From the IMG/VR virus record IMGVR_UViG_3300042335_000790, positions 1 through 48,911 of that record: DNA of 48,911 nucleotides. One strand, 5' to 3'. A program made the position numbers and the translations under genes. Of this stretch, positions 37,042 to 45,826 are shown piece by piece. This stretch comes from a virus. How positions within the stretch are numbered: the stretch's first letter is position 1; every line of letters begins with the position of its first letter. The notes beneath the pieces were generated by a model. The model was not told the DNA's origin. It did no database searches and worked only from the letters and a program-made list of their open reading frames with translations.

Positions 37042-39120
37042 ATGAGCGACAAGCTCCAGAAACTCTCCTCAAGGTTTGATAAAGAAAAATTCAAGAAGTT
37101 GAACGAGGAGATGTCGTTCTCCGAGTATGTTGATCTTCTGTATGAACGCCCGCGTCTCGCAAGGACGGCCTACCAGTATCTGTACGACATGATACTGAGC
37201 AAGGGCACCAGCAAGGTTGACAGGTACAGGAAGACCTACATCAAGTACAAGTTTTTTGAGGAGTCCGACACGCCGATATTCGGATTGGACGAGACTCTCC
37301 ATCAACTGGTTCAGTTCTTCAAGGGAGCAGCCGGAGGATACGGACCGGACCGCAGAGTTTTGCTCCTGCACGGACCTGTGGGGAGTTCCAAGTCAACGAT
37401 ACTGCGTTGCATCAAGAAGGGCTTGGAGAAGTACTCCCTCACCGAGGAAGGCGCTTGGTACACGTTCAAGTGGGTCAATCTGCCAACCGGCAAGGATGAC
37501 GGAATCTACACGCAGGCCGAGGACGAGTCGCCCATGCATGAGGACCCTCTTAAGTTGCTGCCGAGCGACATGAGGAAGGAGGTCATCGCGGACCTCAACA
37601 AGATTCTGGAGGAAGGCACTCCCGACAAGGAAAGGACTTCGTTGTACAGGATAACCATGGAAGGTGATCTGGATCCCCGTTCAAAGAAGTTCATGCAGGA
37701 ATTGCTCCTCAGAAACGATGGTGATTGGGGCAAGGTCGTGGAAAATCACATTCGCGTTGTTCGCAAGACCCACAGTGAGTCTGACCGATGTGGCATTGCG
37801 ACATTCCAGCCCAAGGATGAGAAGAACCAAGACAGCACCGAACTCACCGGCGATATCAACTGGGGAAAACTGCCCCATTTTGGTACGGACTCCGATCCAA
37901 GGGCCTTTAACTTTGACGGCGAGTTCTGCATAGGCAACAGGGGACTGGTTGAATTCATAGAGATGCTGAAGCTCGCCAAGGAGTTCCTCTACGACCTTCT
38001 CGGTGCGTCTCAGGAGAAGCAGATCAAGCCCAAAAAGTTTCCTCAGGTCGCCGTGGATACAGTCCTCATTGGGCATACGAATTCACCTGAATTCCTCAGG
38101 CTCAAGGGCGACCAGACCATGGAAGCTCTCAGGGACAGGACTGTGAAGATAGACGTGCCGTATCTCCTGAGGTGGAGCGAGGAACTCAAGGTCCTAGAGC
38201 ATCAGTACAACAATGAAAGGATAAAGCAACATATCGCCCCGCACACCCTGGAGATCGCCGCCCTCTGGTCGGTTCTCACGAGGCTGCAGGACGACAAGGA
38301 CGGAAAAATGACCCTCGTGGAGAAGGCCAAGCTCTACGACGGCAGAAGCCTTCCCGGCTGGACGGAGGACAGCGTCAAGGAACTAAGGGACAAGTATCCC
38401 GATGAGGGGATGATAGGCATCAGCTGCCGCTACACCCAAGACAAGATAAGCAATTGTCTCAGTTCGCACTATGACTACATAAATTTCTTCATGGTACTCA
38501 ATGAACTCAAGGCCGGGATAGACCACCAGTCGCTTCTCAACAATGAGGAGGACAAGGCGAAGTACGTGGCGTGCATAGACCTTGCCAAGAAGGAGCTTGA
38601 TGAAATCCTCAAGACCGAGGTTCAGAAGGCTCTTGTCGGTGACGAGCATGCCATAGAGAGGCTATGCGGCAATTACATAGACAATGTAATGGCCTACATC
38701 AACGGGACCAAGATCAGAAACCCATTCACCGAGCAGGATCAGGAGCCCGACGAGAGACTCATGCGCTCCATAGAGGAAAAGATAGACATTCCCGAGGTCG
38801 GAGCAGACGACTTCAGGAGGATGCTCGCGGGATTCATCGGACATCTGGCTCACGGCGGCAAGCAGTTCAAGTGGGACTCAAATCCCCAGTTGAAGAAGGC
38901 CCTTGAGGCGAAGTTGTTCGAGGACACCAAGGATCACATCAAGTTGTCGGCCCTTAATATCAAGGGAGCCACCGTCGTGGACAAGGAGGTTCAGGAGAAG
39001 ATTGATGCGGTGAAGCAGAGGCTCATAAAGAATTACGGATACAACGAGCAGAGCGCCACTGACGTGCTTGATTACTGCGGTTCTATATTCGCCCGAGGGG
39101 ATGTGGCTGAAGAGGACTGA
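37042..39120 (+). CDS. prkA: PrkA/YeaG-family serine protein kinase (AAA+)
   Basis: A 692-residue PrkA homologue (E. coli YeaG is 644). Residues about 1-400 form the AAA_PrkA domain: Walker A GPVGSSKST (111-119), then NRGLVEFIEMLK, a FLYDLLGASQEKQIKPKKF loop and VLIGHTNSPEF, all characteristic of the family, and LRDRTVKIDVPYLLRW. The C-terminal third, with VEKAKLYDGRSLPG, is the PrkA kinase-like part. In bacteria PrkA acts with YeaH during starvation and stationary phase. The gene starts a three-gene operon under its own promoter. Codon use is like the phage genes around it, so acquisition is not recent. Confidence 0.9.
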   Translation: MSDKLQKLSSRFDKEKFKKLNEEMSFSEYVDLLYERPRLARTAYQYLYDMILSKGTSKVDRYRKTYIKYKFFEESDTPIFGLDETLHQLVQFFKGAAGGYGPDRRVLLLHGPVGSSKSTILRCIKKGLEKYSLTEEGAWYTFKWVNLPTGKDDGIYTQAEDESPMHEDPLKLLPSDMRKEVIADLNKILEEGTPDKERTSLYRITMEGDLDPRSKKFMQELLLRNDGDWGKVVENHIRVVRKTHSESDRCGIATFQPKDEKNQDSTELTGDINWGKLPHFGTDSDPRAFNFDGEFCIGNRGLVEFIEMLKLAKEFLYDLLGASQEKQIKPKKFPQVAVDTVLIGHTNSPEFLRLKGDQTMEALRDRTVKIDVPYLLRWSEELKVLEHQYNNERIKQHIAPHTLEIAALWSVLTRLQDDKDGKMTLVEKAKLYDGRSLPGWTEDSVKELRDKYPDEGMIGISCRYTQDKISNCLSSHYDYINFFMVLNELKAGIDHQSLLNNEEDKAKYVACIDLAKKELDEILKTEVQKALVGDEHAIERLCGNYIDNVMAYINGTKIRNPFTEQDQEPDERLMRSIEEKIDIPEVGADDFRRMLAGFIGHLAHGGKQFKWDSNPQLKKALEAKLFEDTKDHIKLSALNIKGATVVDKEVQEKIDAVKQRLIKNYGYNEQSATDVLDYCGSIFARGDVAEED

Positions 39121-39128
39121 GGTGAATC

Positions 39129-40325
39129 ATGCCAAGACGGATCGATCAAGACCACAAGGACTTCCAGGACGTCTATGGCGGCATAAGGCGCAGGGAACTC
39201 AGGAAGTACATCAAGAACGGAAGCATCTTCAGGAACAGGGGCAAGAACGGCAAGGTAGTCGTGACGATCCCCAAGATAGACATCCCCCACATAGTCTACG
39301 GGGAGAACGACGAGGGGATCGGCAGGGGAAAGGGCGACAAGGGTGATGTAATAGGCCGAGATCCTCAAAAGGGGAATGGAAAAGGCAATAAGGCAGGTCA
39401 GGACGAGGGCGACGGCATAGAAATCGCCGTGGACATGGAGGACGTCCTCAAGTTCATGCAGGAGGAGTTGGAACTCCCTGAGATGAAGCCGAAGCCGGGC
39501 GACACCTACGAGCAGGTCATAAAGAAATACAACAACATATCGCTCGTGGGTCCCGAGAGCCTTCGTCACAACGCGAGGACGCTCAAGCAGGCCCTCAAGA
39601 GACAGTGCGCAGACGGATCAATAAACAAACTTCATCAGATACCCGGCTTCGCGAACCCGGTCAGACTCATCACCCCCATAAACAGCGACAAGAGGTATCG
39701 TCAGTTCAACGAGATAAAGATACCCTCGAGCAACGCCGTCATATTCTTCGCCCGAGACGGCTCCGCCAGCATGGATCAGTACAAGTGCGACGTGGTCAGT
39801 GACATGAGTTGGTGGATAGATGCATGGATCAGGAAGTTCTACGACAAGGTGGAAAGGGTCTACGTCTGGCACGACACCGTGGCCAAGGAGGTGGACGAGA
39901 AGAAGTTTTACAAGTACAGGTATGGGGGCGGCACAACCTGTTCCACGGCCCTCAAACTCATATCAAAGATGTTTGAGAACAGGTATGATCCTGTCAAATG
40001 GAACATATATCTCTTCTACTTCACCGACGGCGAGAACTGGGACGATGACAATTCTGTCTTCGCCAGAACCCTCAAGGAGGAATTCTCCGCCAAGACAGTA
40101 AACATGGTTGGGATAACGCAAATACTCTCGTGGAATTATGAAAACAGCCTGAAGCAGTACGTTGACCAGAACTGCAAGGCCCCAAACATACGGACCGCCC
40201 AGGTCGGAACCATGCCAAATCCTATGACGGATGAGGAGAGGGACAAGCAAATCAAGAACGCGATCATGGACTTGCTCGGCAAGGGAAGATCAAGGGAAAA
40301 CAACTACTGGCAGGTGATGGGATGA
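39129..40325 (+). CDS. yeaH: YeaH/YhbH family protein (DUF444) with VWA-like domain
   Basis: A 398-residue DUF444 protein (E. coli YeaH 427). The N-terminus MPRRIDQDHKDFQDVYGGIRRR, a Gly/Asp/Lys-rich linker (60-97) and the VWA/MIDAS-like domain with FFARDGSASMDQYK (Asp210, Ser212, Ser214) and YFTDGENWDDD are diagnostic. It is known as the partner of PrkA. Eight bases separate it from prkA, with GAGGTGA as ribosome site, and it overlaps spoVR by four (ATGA). Confidence 0.92.
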   Translation: MPRRIDQDHKDFQDVYGGIRRRELRKYIKNGSIFRNRGKNGKVVVTIPKIDIPHIVYGENDEGIGRGKGDKGDVIGRDPQKGNGKGNKAGQDEGDGIEIAVDMEDVLKFMQEELELPEMKPKPGDTYEQVIKKYNNISLVGPESLRHNARTLKQALKRQCADGSINKLHQIPGFANPVRLITPINSDKRYRQFNEIKIPSSNAVIFFARDGSASMDQYKCDVVSDMSWWIDAWIRKFYDKVERVYVWHDTVAKEVDEKKFYKYRYGGGTTCSTALKLISKMFENRYDPVKWNIYLFYFTDGENWDDDNSVFARTLKEEFSAKTVNMVGITQILSWNYENSLKQYVDQNCKAPNIRTAQVGTMPNPMTDEERDKQIKNAIMDLLGKGRSRENNYWQVMG

Positions 40326-43147
40326 ACCAGAACAAATTCATGCTCGGATCGCCCGTACTCATGGGCAACAATACTATCCCCGGCGTTCCGATGCCAGAGG
40401 AGTTGAAGAGGCTTCTGCCCGAGATATTCAGGAGGGTGAGCGAATTCGGCTGCGACTTTCCACCCACCGTAGTTGAGATGCTCACCTACGACGAGATCAG
40501 CGAAATCGCTGCGTATGGAGGATTCCCGGTTAGGTATCCGCACTGGAAATGGGGGATGGAGTACGAAGAACTTCAGCGCGGATATATGCACGGCATGCAT
40601 AGGATATACGAGATGGTGGTCAACACAGACCCCTGTTACCTCTATTGCCTAGATTCAAACACGCTCCTTGACAACGTGACGGTGGTGGCCCACGCCCTAG
40701 GCCACGCCGATTTCTTCAAGAACAATATTTACTTCGCTAAGACGAGCCAGAACATGATGAACGAACTGGCCAACCACGGCACGAGGATAAGGAAGTACAT
40801 GAGCCGTTGGGGCAAGGAAAGGGTCACGGAGTTCATAGACTATGTGCTCCGCATAGAGACCCTGATAGATCCCTCCAAGGCTTGGCAACCCAAGCGGTAC
40901 AAGGACAACATTCACCGGGACAGTAGGAAGTACCGCCATCCCAACCGTCTCAAGGTTGAGGATGGCCACGATTACATGGAGGAGTACGTCAACACTGACG
41001 AGTGGATCAAGAAGCAGCACGAGCAGATAGAAAAGATAGAGGCGGCCGAGTACCTTGATATGTTCGTTGGTTCCACCAAGGACATAATGGGCTTCATAAG
41101 GGACAACGCTCCGCTCAAGCCATGGGAGAGCGACATCGTCTCCATGCTCTACGAGGAAAGCATGTATTTCGCGCCGCAGAGGATGACTAAGACAATTAAT
41201 GAGGGCCATGCATGTGTAGGTCCCGAAACGCTTATAGCCACTGATGGCGGGCTTTTGACGGCACGAGAGTTGGTGGAGAATAAAATATCGTGCAATGTAT
41301 CAGACGGCGAAACCAATAGAAAAGTCAGCAACTGGTTTATTTTTAAGGACAGGGATACCGTAGAAATAGAAACCAAAAGAGGCTACAGGATATTGGGTTC
41401 CGACAACCATAGAATTATGGATTCCAATGGCCAGTGGGTTTATCTTAAAGACATCAGAAAAAAACACGAAGTAAAGATCGGCGTTTCTGATGTGTGGCCC
41501 CCAAAGATGGTCAGAATAAACTACAAAGAAGAAGAAAGGCTTACTACCTCCAAGATAAAGAAAATTCTTGGTTCAAGATATTGGAAGTACAACTACTACC
41601 GAATGGGAATGCAGACCGACGAGCAGGCGGGATCAAAAGTTGTTGAGTTGAGCAAGTTGTTTGATGAGCAGTTCTCAAGAATGGGACAAACCCAACTGAT
41701 TAGAAGAAAAAAAATTTCAATACCTTCATCGGTCACAGAAAGCCTCGCAAGTTTTCTTGGTTACATGATAGGAGACGGACACATTTCAGAATTGGGCAGG
41801 TCTCTAGGACTCACATCGGGAGACCTTGATCAAATTCAGGAATATGAACGCCTATTGAATTCTCTATTTGGATTGACTAGCAAGAGAAAATGGGACGGCA
41901 GTTCAAAAAATGGAAGGTGGAGAATTTCGTGCTCTTCAAAAAGTCTTCAGGAATTCTTGAAAAGCCTTGGTTTTTTGACCGGAAGGTGCGCAAGACAGAA
42001 GACAATACCCGAGTGCATTTTAAGGTCTCCAAAAAATGTGATGTCGGCATTCTTGCGTTCTTATTTTGACTGTGATGGCTATGCCGGCAAGGCAGGCGTC
42101 ATATTGTCAACCTCTAGCGAAAAGATGGGAGAACAAGTTCAGACTATTCTTTTAAATTACGGCATATTGTGTAGCAGAAAGAGAGCGAAGTCTTGCGACA
42201 AGACCAAGATTCATATATGGCATGTTAGAATGGGCAGTTCGCAAGCCAAAAAATTCATGGAGCAAATTGGTTTCGGATTGAAGAGAAAGCAAGACTCACT
42301 TTCAAAATATGTCAACGAAAGAAGATGGTTCGTAAAGGAAAAATGGTCCGACGAGGTTGTCTCAATCCGAAAAGGCAAGGAGACCGTATATGACATGACC
42401 GTGGACGAAACTCATCGCTATTCTGCCCACGGATTTATCAACCACAACAGCTGGGTTGACTACCACATAATAGCAAAACAGGGGCTGAGCGGACTCGGAC
42501 AGGAGCATGACAGTGCGGGCATCATAGAGTACGCCAAGCACAAGATGGGTGTTCTCGGGGGCAAGTACAGCATGAACCCATACAAGCTCGGATTTAATCT
42601 TCTTTGCGACATAGAGGAACGTTGGGACAAGGGCAGGTTCGGTCGCGAGTGGGAGGAGTGCTCGGATGCGAGCAAGAAGCAGGATTGGGATTTGAAGCTC
42701 GGGCTCGGCAGAGAAAAGGTCTTCGAGGTCAGGAAACTATACAACGACCTAACGCTGATTATGGAATTTTTTACCCCCGAGTTCTGCGAGAAGTACGAGT
42801 TCTTCGAGTGGAAGAAGTATCCAAATGGGGAATATAAGATAGAGAGCAAGGACCCGCACAAGATCAAGGCCAAGCTTGTCTCTAGGCACATGAACGGTGG
42901 TCTTCCCGAGATCAGGCTCATGGATCCGAATCACAGGGGCAAGGGCATAATGCTGCTCCAGCACAAGTGGACCGGACGCCCACTTCACGAGTCCTATGTG
43001 GGTCCAGTCCTTGAATCGTTGCGTCGTTTGTGGAAGAACGACGTTCATCTCGTCACTGGGGACAGGTCGGGTCGTGAGACGGTCTACAGGTGCCGTGGGG
43101 ATTCCTGCGAGGTGGATATGGTCCCGAGGGAGGAATACGGCTCCTGA
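40322..43147 (+). CDS. spoVR: SpoVR-family protein interrupted by an intein
   Basis: A 941-residue precursor. Residues 1-297 and 710-941 are SpoVR (E. coli YcgB 510; joined exteins 529): FGCDFPPTVVEMLTYDEISEIAAYGGFP, a HALGHADFF element, and NEGHA-SWVDYHI across the splice point. The C-terminus has EVRKLYNDLTLIMEFFTPEF. The central 412 residues are a LAGLIDADG intein, described separately. Function depends on splicing because the insertion breaks the conserved NEGxA...YH segment. In bacteria SpoVR/YcgB is linked with PrkA and YeaH in starvation and sporulation. Translational coupling with yeaH suggests equal amounts are made. Confidence 0.93.
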   Translation: MNQNKFMLGSPVLMGNNTIPGVPMPEELKRLLPEIFRRVSEFGCDFPPTVVEMLTYDEISEIAAYGGFPVRYPHWKWGMEYEELQRGYMHGMHRIYEMVVNTDPCYLYCLDSNTLLDNVTVVAHALGHADFFKNNIYFAKTSQNMMNELANHGTRIRKYMSRWGKERVTEFIDYVLRIETLIDPSKAWQPKRYKDNIHRDSRKYRHPNRLKVEDGHDYMEEYVNTDEWIKKQHEQIEKIEAAEYLDMFVGSTKDIMGFIRDNAPLKPWESDIVSMLYEESMYFAPQRMTKTINEGHACVGPETLIATDGGLLTARELVENKISCNVSDGETNRKVSNWFIFKDRDTVEIETKRGYRILGSDNHRIMDSNGQWVYLKDIRKKHEVKIGVSDVWPPKMVRINYKEEERLTTSKIKKILGSRYWKYNYYRMGMQTDEQAGSKVVELSKLFDEQFSRMGQTQLIRRKKISIPSSVTESLASFLGYMIGDGHISELGRSLGLTSGDLDQIQEYERLLNSLFGLTSKRKWDGSSKNGRWRISCSSKSLQEFLKSLGFLTGRCARQKTIPECILRSPKNVMSAFLRSYFDCDGYAGKAGVILSTSSEKMGEQVQTILLNYGILCSRKRAKSCDKTKIHIWHVRMGSSQAKKFMEQIGFGLKRKQDSLSKYVNERRWFVKEKWSDEVVSIRKGKETVYDMTVDETHRYSAHGFINHNSWVDYHIIAKQGLSGLGQEHDSAGIIEYAKHKMGVLGGKYSMNPYKLGFNLLCDIEERWDKGRFGREWEECSDASKKQDWDLKLGLGREKVFEVRKLYNDLTLIMEFFTPEFCEKYEFFEWKKYPNGEYKIESKDPHKIKAKLVSRHMNGGLPEIRLMDPNHRGKGIMLLQHKWTGRPLHESYVGPVLESLRRLWKNDVHLVTGDRSGRETVYRCRGDSCEVDMVPREEYGS
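41213..42448 (+). mobile_element. LAGLIDADG homing intein in SpoVR
   Basis: It starts with Cys298 (CVGPETLIATDGG, block A) and ends with Asn709 before Ser710 (GFINHN/S, block G with the penultimate His). Block B shows GYRILGSDNHRI with His363. Block F is ETVYDMTVDETHRYSAHGF. Two LAGLIDADG helices are present: SFLGYMIGDGHI (Asp485) and FLRSYFDCDGYAG (Asp584/Asp586), so the homing endonuclease looks intact. All splicing residues are present: Cys1, His in block B, His-Asn at the end and Ser+1. Its sequence is visibly more AT-rich than the flanking exteins, as expected for a later arrival. Confidence 0.95.
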
Positions 43148-43154
43148 AATTGCG

Positions 43155-43180
43155 AAAAACCCTTATTTTAAGGGCTTTTT
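43155..43180 (+). terminator. probable terminator after spoVR
   Basis: CCCTTA-TTT-TAAGGG hairpin with flanking A5 and T5 runs (one bulged C), just after the spoVR stop. The A/T symmetry would let it work in both directions. It separates the PrkA operon from the ClpP-like gene. Confidence 0.7.
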
Positions 43181-43250
43181 GGGTTGGTTTTTTGCCTGTC
43201 GGCGGGGCTAAATATGGTGTCATTTCCACTAGACTAATACGTGGTGCACC

Positions 43251-43937
43251 ATGAATTCAATCACGAAGAGAAGTGTATCAGTAGAACAGCTGATAAGCGA
43301 GATACACAACCACCACATCAACAATCTTAATCGTGAGATATACCTCCACGGGTACGTGGACGCCGAGGAGGAACCGGGCGTGGAGTACAGGATGGCCACG
43401 TCCTTCGTGAAGAACCTGCACATATTGGAGTGCCAGAACAGTCAGAACATACTTGTTCACATGCATACGATCGGCGGAAACTGGAGCGACGGCATGGCCA
43501 TATTCAACGCCATAAGGTTGTCTAAGGCTCCTATGACGATACTCGGATACGCCCAGGCGAGCAGCATGAGTGGCATAGTGTTTCAGGCAGCCGACAAGAG
43601 GGTTCTGATGCCGGACTGCGAGATGATGATTCACCACGGTTCCATATCTCTTGAGGACAACACCATGGCCGCCAAGAGTGCGATAGACCAGAACGAGAGG
43701 AACTGCAAGAGGATGCTTGAGGTTTTCGCTGAGCGGGCCGTCCATGGCAAGTATTTCAAGGACAGGAAGTTCAGTTTGAGGAAGGTCAACAACTTTATAG
43801 ACCAGAAGATAAAGCAGGTCGGCGACTGGTATCTCATGCCGGACGAGGCTGTGTACTATGGCTTGGCAGACGGGATTCTCGGCGAGAAGGGTTTTGAGAA
43901 CATGTCAAAAATCAGGGGTGGAAGGAAGAGTAAATGA
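43251..43937 (+). CDS. ClpP-like serine peptidase
   Basis: A 228-residue ClpP/crotonase-fold peptidase. IGGNWSDGMAIFNAIRLSKAPMTILGYAQASSMSG is the substrate-groove and oxyanion region with nucleophile Ser105, and MIHHGS holds His128. The catalytic Asp is not certain. It lacks a clear ClpX/ClpA hydrophobic-cleft signature and no Clp ATPase is in the window. It might serve as a prohead protease, as some ClpP-type phage proteases do, or join the stress module just upstream. It lies beyond the terminator, so it is probably a separate transcription unit. Confidence 0.8.
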   Translation: MNSITKRSVSVEQLISEIHNHHINNLNREIYLHGYVDAEEEPGVEYRMATSFVKNLHILECQNSQNILVHMHTIGGNWSDGMAIFNAIRLSKAPMTILGYAQASSMSGIVFQAADKRVLMPDCEMMIHHGSISLEDNTMAAKSAIDQNERNCKRMLEVFAERAVHGKYFKDRKFSLRKVNNFIDQKIKQVGDWYLMPDEAVYYGLADGILGEKGFENMSKIRGGRKSK

Positions 43938-44007
43938 TGTTGAATGTTCTCTTTTAATTTATTCGGTTTTTTGTTAAATTGAATCAAACAAACAGAAAGG
44001 TGTAGAA

Positions 44008-44223
44008 ATGAACGAGCATGAGTTGTTGCTTTCCGAGGAATTCGCCGCATTTTCCCAAGCGGTCGCCGCCGTCCACGAGGAGAAGAAGGTCTTGGAGGAG
44101 GATTTCAAGAAGCACTTTGAGGAATACAAATCTAGGAAGAAGGAACTTGAGTCCAAGGTGGCTCAGGCTAGTTCCAAGTGGGAAGAATGGAAATCGTCCC
44201 AAATCTCTAAGAAAGACAAGTGA
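44008..44223 (+). CDS. small coiled-coil protein, 71 aa
   Basis: Not recognised. Almost entirely one charged helix (EEKKVLEEDFKKHFEEYKSRKKELESK) with heptad spacing. GAAAGG lies nine bases before the ATG, and the stop is six bases from the methyltransferase gene start. A TGTTCT element (43945-43950) is upstream. Confidence 0.65.
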   Translation: MNEHELLLSEEFAAFSQAVAAVHEEKKVLEEDFKKHFEEYKSRKKELESKVAQASSKWEEWKSSQISKKDK

Positions 44224-44229
44224 CGACCG

Positions 44230-45798
44230 ATGAGGGCGATTGATCTTTATTCCGGCGTTGGAGGATGGTCTCTCGGTCTTTCCATGGCCGGAGTCTCTGT
44301 GGAATCATCCTATGAATGGTGGGGTAAGGCCAATCTCACAAATGAGAGGAACAACGGCCACAAGATCGTGATGGCCGACGTGAGGGGACTTCCTTTGTCT
44401 GGATTTCCTCAGGCGGACATTGTCGTCGGCAGCCCGCCCTGCACTCAGTTTTCTCTCGCCAACAGGGGAGGCAAGGGAAACATACTAGAAGGCCTCAAGG
44501 ACGTGGAGAAGTTTCTGGAGGTCGTGGAAGCCGTCGGGCCTAGGTTTTGGGCCATGGAGAACATTCCCCGCCTCGCCGCCATCATGAGAAGCGAACTCAA
44601 TCAGGGCGGCGTCCTGCACAGGTTCTGCGGTTTGAATCCGACCATACTTGTCTTGGATGCCAGTGAGTGGGGCGTACCCCAACGAAGGCAGCGGTGCATA
44701 ATAGGGAATTTTAATTCCGATCTGCTCCTAGCCTACAGGGATAAATCAATTTCTAGGACCTTAGGATGCGTTCTAAGGGCCCTTTCTTCGCCGTTGGCCC
44801 ACGACCCCGTTTACGGCACAGAAATCCCTCAGGAAGCCCTTGTTGACCACGAGAAAGAGTTGTCTCTCTCTTGGGAGGAGGAAAGGATCAACAGGGAGAC
44901 CAAGACCCACCATCCCGTCTACAACAATATGTCTTTTCCCGACCGTCTGGACAGGCCTTCTAGGACCGTCACGGCCACCTGCACGAGGGTGTCAAGGGAG
45001 AGCATAGTCGTTCCTGAGGGGGACGGCTTCAGGCGTCTTAGCCTACGCGAACGTGCGTGCCTTCAGTCTTTTCCTGTGGCCTATCAGTTCTACGGCGACA
45101 CTCACCCGCAGAAGCAGAAGATGATAGGCAACGCCATTCCGCCGCTTCTTTCCTATCACATAGCCCACGCCATGCTCGGGACCCTGACGGACGATCTTCC
45201 TTCTCCGTCCGAGTCAATCAAAAATTTTGTTCCGCCTTCCGCTCCCAAGGCCACCCGTCCCGACAAGCCCGGCTATTCATTCGCCATCGATAGAAAATTC
45301 AGGGCGGCTATACCGGGGTTGAGGTTCAAGAGCGGTGTCCGTTTTGAACTTTCCAATTCTTTTCCCGGTCCCGAATGGTCCATCAAATTCTTTTATGGAA
45401 ATTCCAAGAATATAAAAGAAATCATTCTGGGCTCTGGTCTATTGGGGGAGATCAAGAGCGTGGAAGGAACGGGAGTGTGTGTTTCCAAGGCCACCAACGC
45501 CCTTTTTGAAATTGGTGGAATTATGGATTCTTTGGACCCGGTTGGACTCCAAGGAGCATGGAGCCACACCCGTGAATACAAGCATCCTTATGAATTGGTG
45601 GACTCCTTGGGTCGTGCGGTGGAACTTTTCATGAGCGAGGACGAGGGAATCGCCGAATCGGTCGTTTCCGGAATCATGGCATCAAGGAACAATCCTCAGG
45701 GATGCAAGAAGGTAATAAGGCACGCCAAGGCCGTTTTCTCTGGGCTTTTGATTGGTTCAATTTTCAACGATACTATAAGTCAATTACCCACCCCCTAA
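44230..45798 (+). CDS. C5-cytosine DNA methyltransferase with C-terminal extension
   Basis: A 522-residue enzyme. All main m5C motifs are present: I (DLYSGVGGWSLGL), IV (GSPPCTQFS, nucleophile Cys71), VI (MENIPR), VIII (QRRQR), IX (RPSRTVTAT) and X (GNAIPP), in residues 1-330. The remaining 190 residues form an extra domain (FAIDRKFRAAIPGLRFKSGVRFELSN...) not typical of Dcm, with no known motif seen. No cognate restriction enzyme is next to it, so protection from host restriction or phage DNA marking is the likely use. The target sequence is unknown. Confidence 0.88.
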   Translation: MRAIDLYSGVGGWSLGLSMAGVSVESSYEWWGKANLTNERNNGHKIVMADVRGLPLSGFPQADIVVGSPPCTQFSLANRGGKGNILEGLKDVEKFLEVVEAVGPRFWAMENIPRLAAIMRSELNQGGVLHRFCGLNPTILVLDASEWGVPQRRQRCIIGNFNSDLLLAYRDKSISRTLGCVLRALSSPLAHDPVYGTEIPQEALVDHEKELSLSWEEERINRETKTHHPVYNNMSFPDRLDRPSRTVTATCTRVSRESIVVPEGDGFRRLSLRERACLQSFPVAYQFYGDTHPQKQKMIGNAIPPLLSYHIAHAMLGTLTDDLPSPSESIKNFVPPSAPKATRPDKPGYSFAIDRKFRAAIPGLRFKSGVRFELSNSFPGPEWSIKFFYGNSKNIKEIILGSGLLGEIKSVEGTGVCVSKATNALFEIGGIMDSLDPVGLQGAWSHTREYKHPYELVDSLGRAVELFMSEDEGIAESVVSGIMASRNNPQGCKKVIRHAKAVFSGLLIGSIFNDTISQLPTP

Positions 45799-45826
45799 AG
45801 GGACTGGGTTTCCTTGCCGGATTCAG

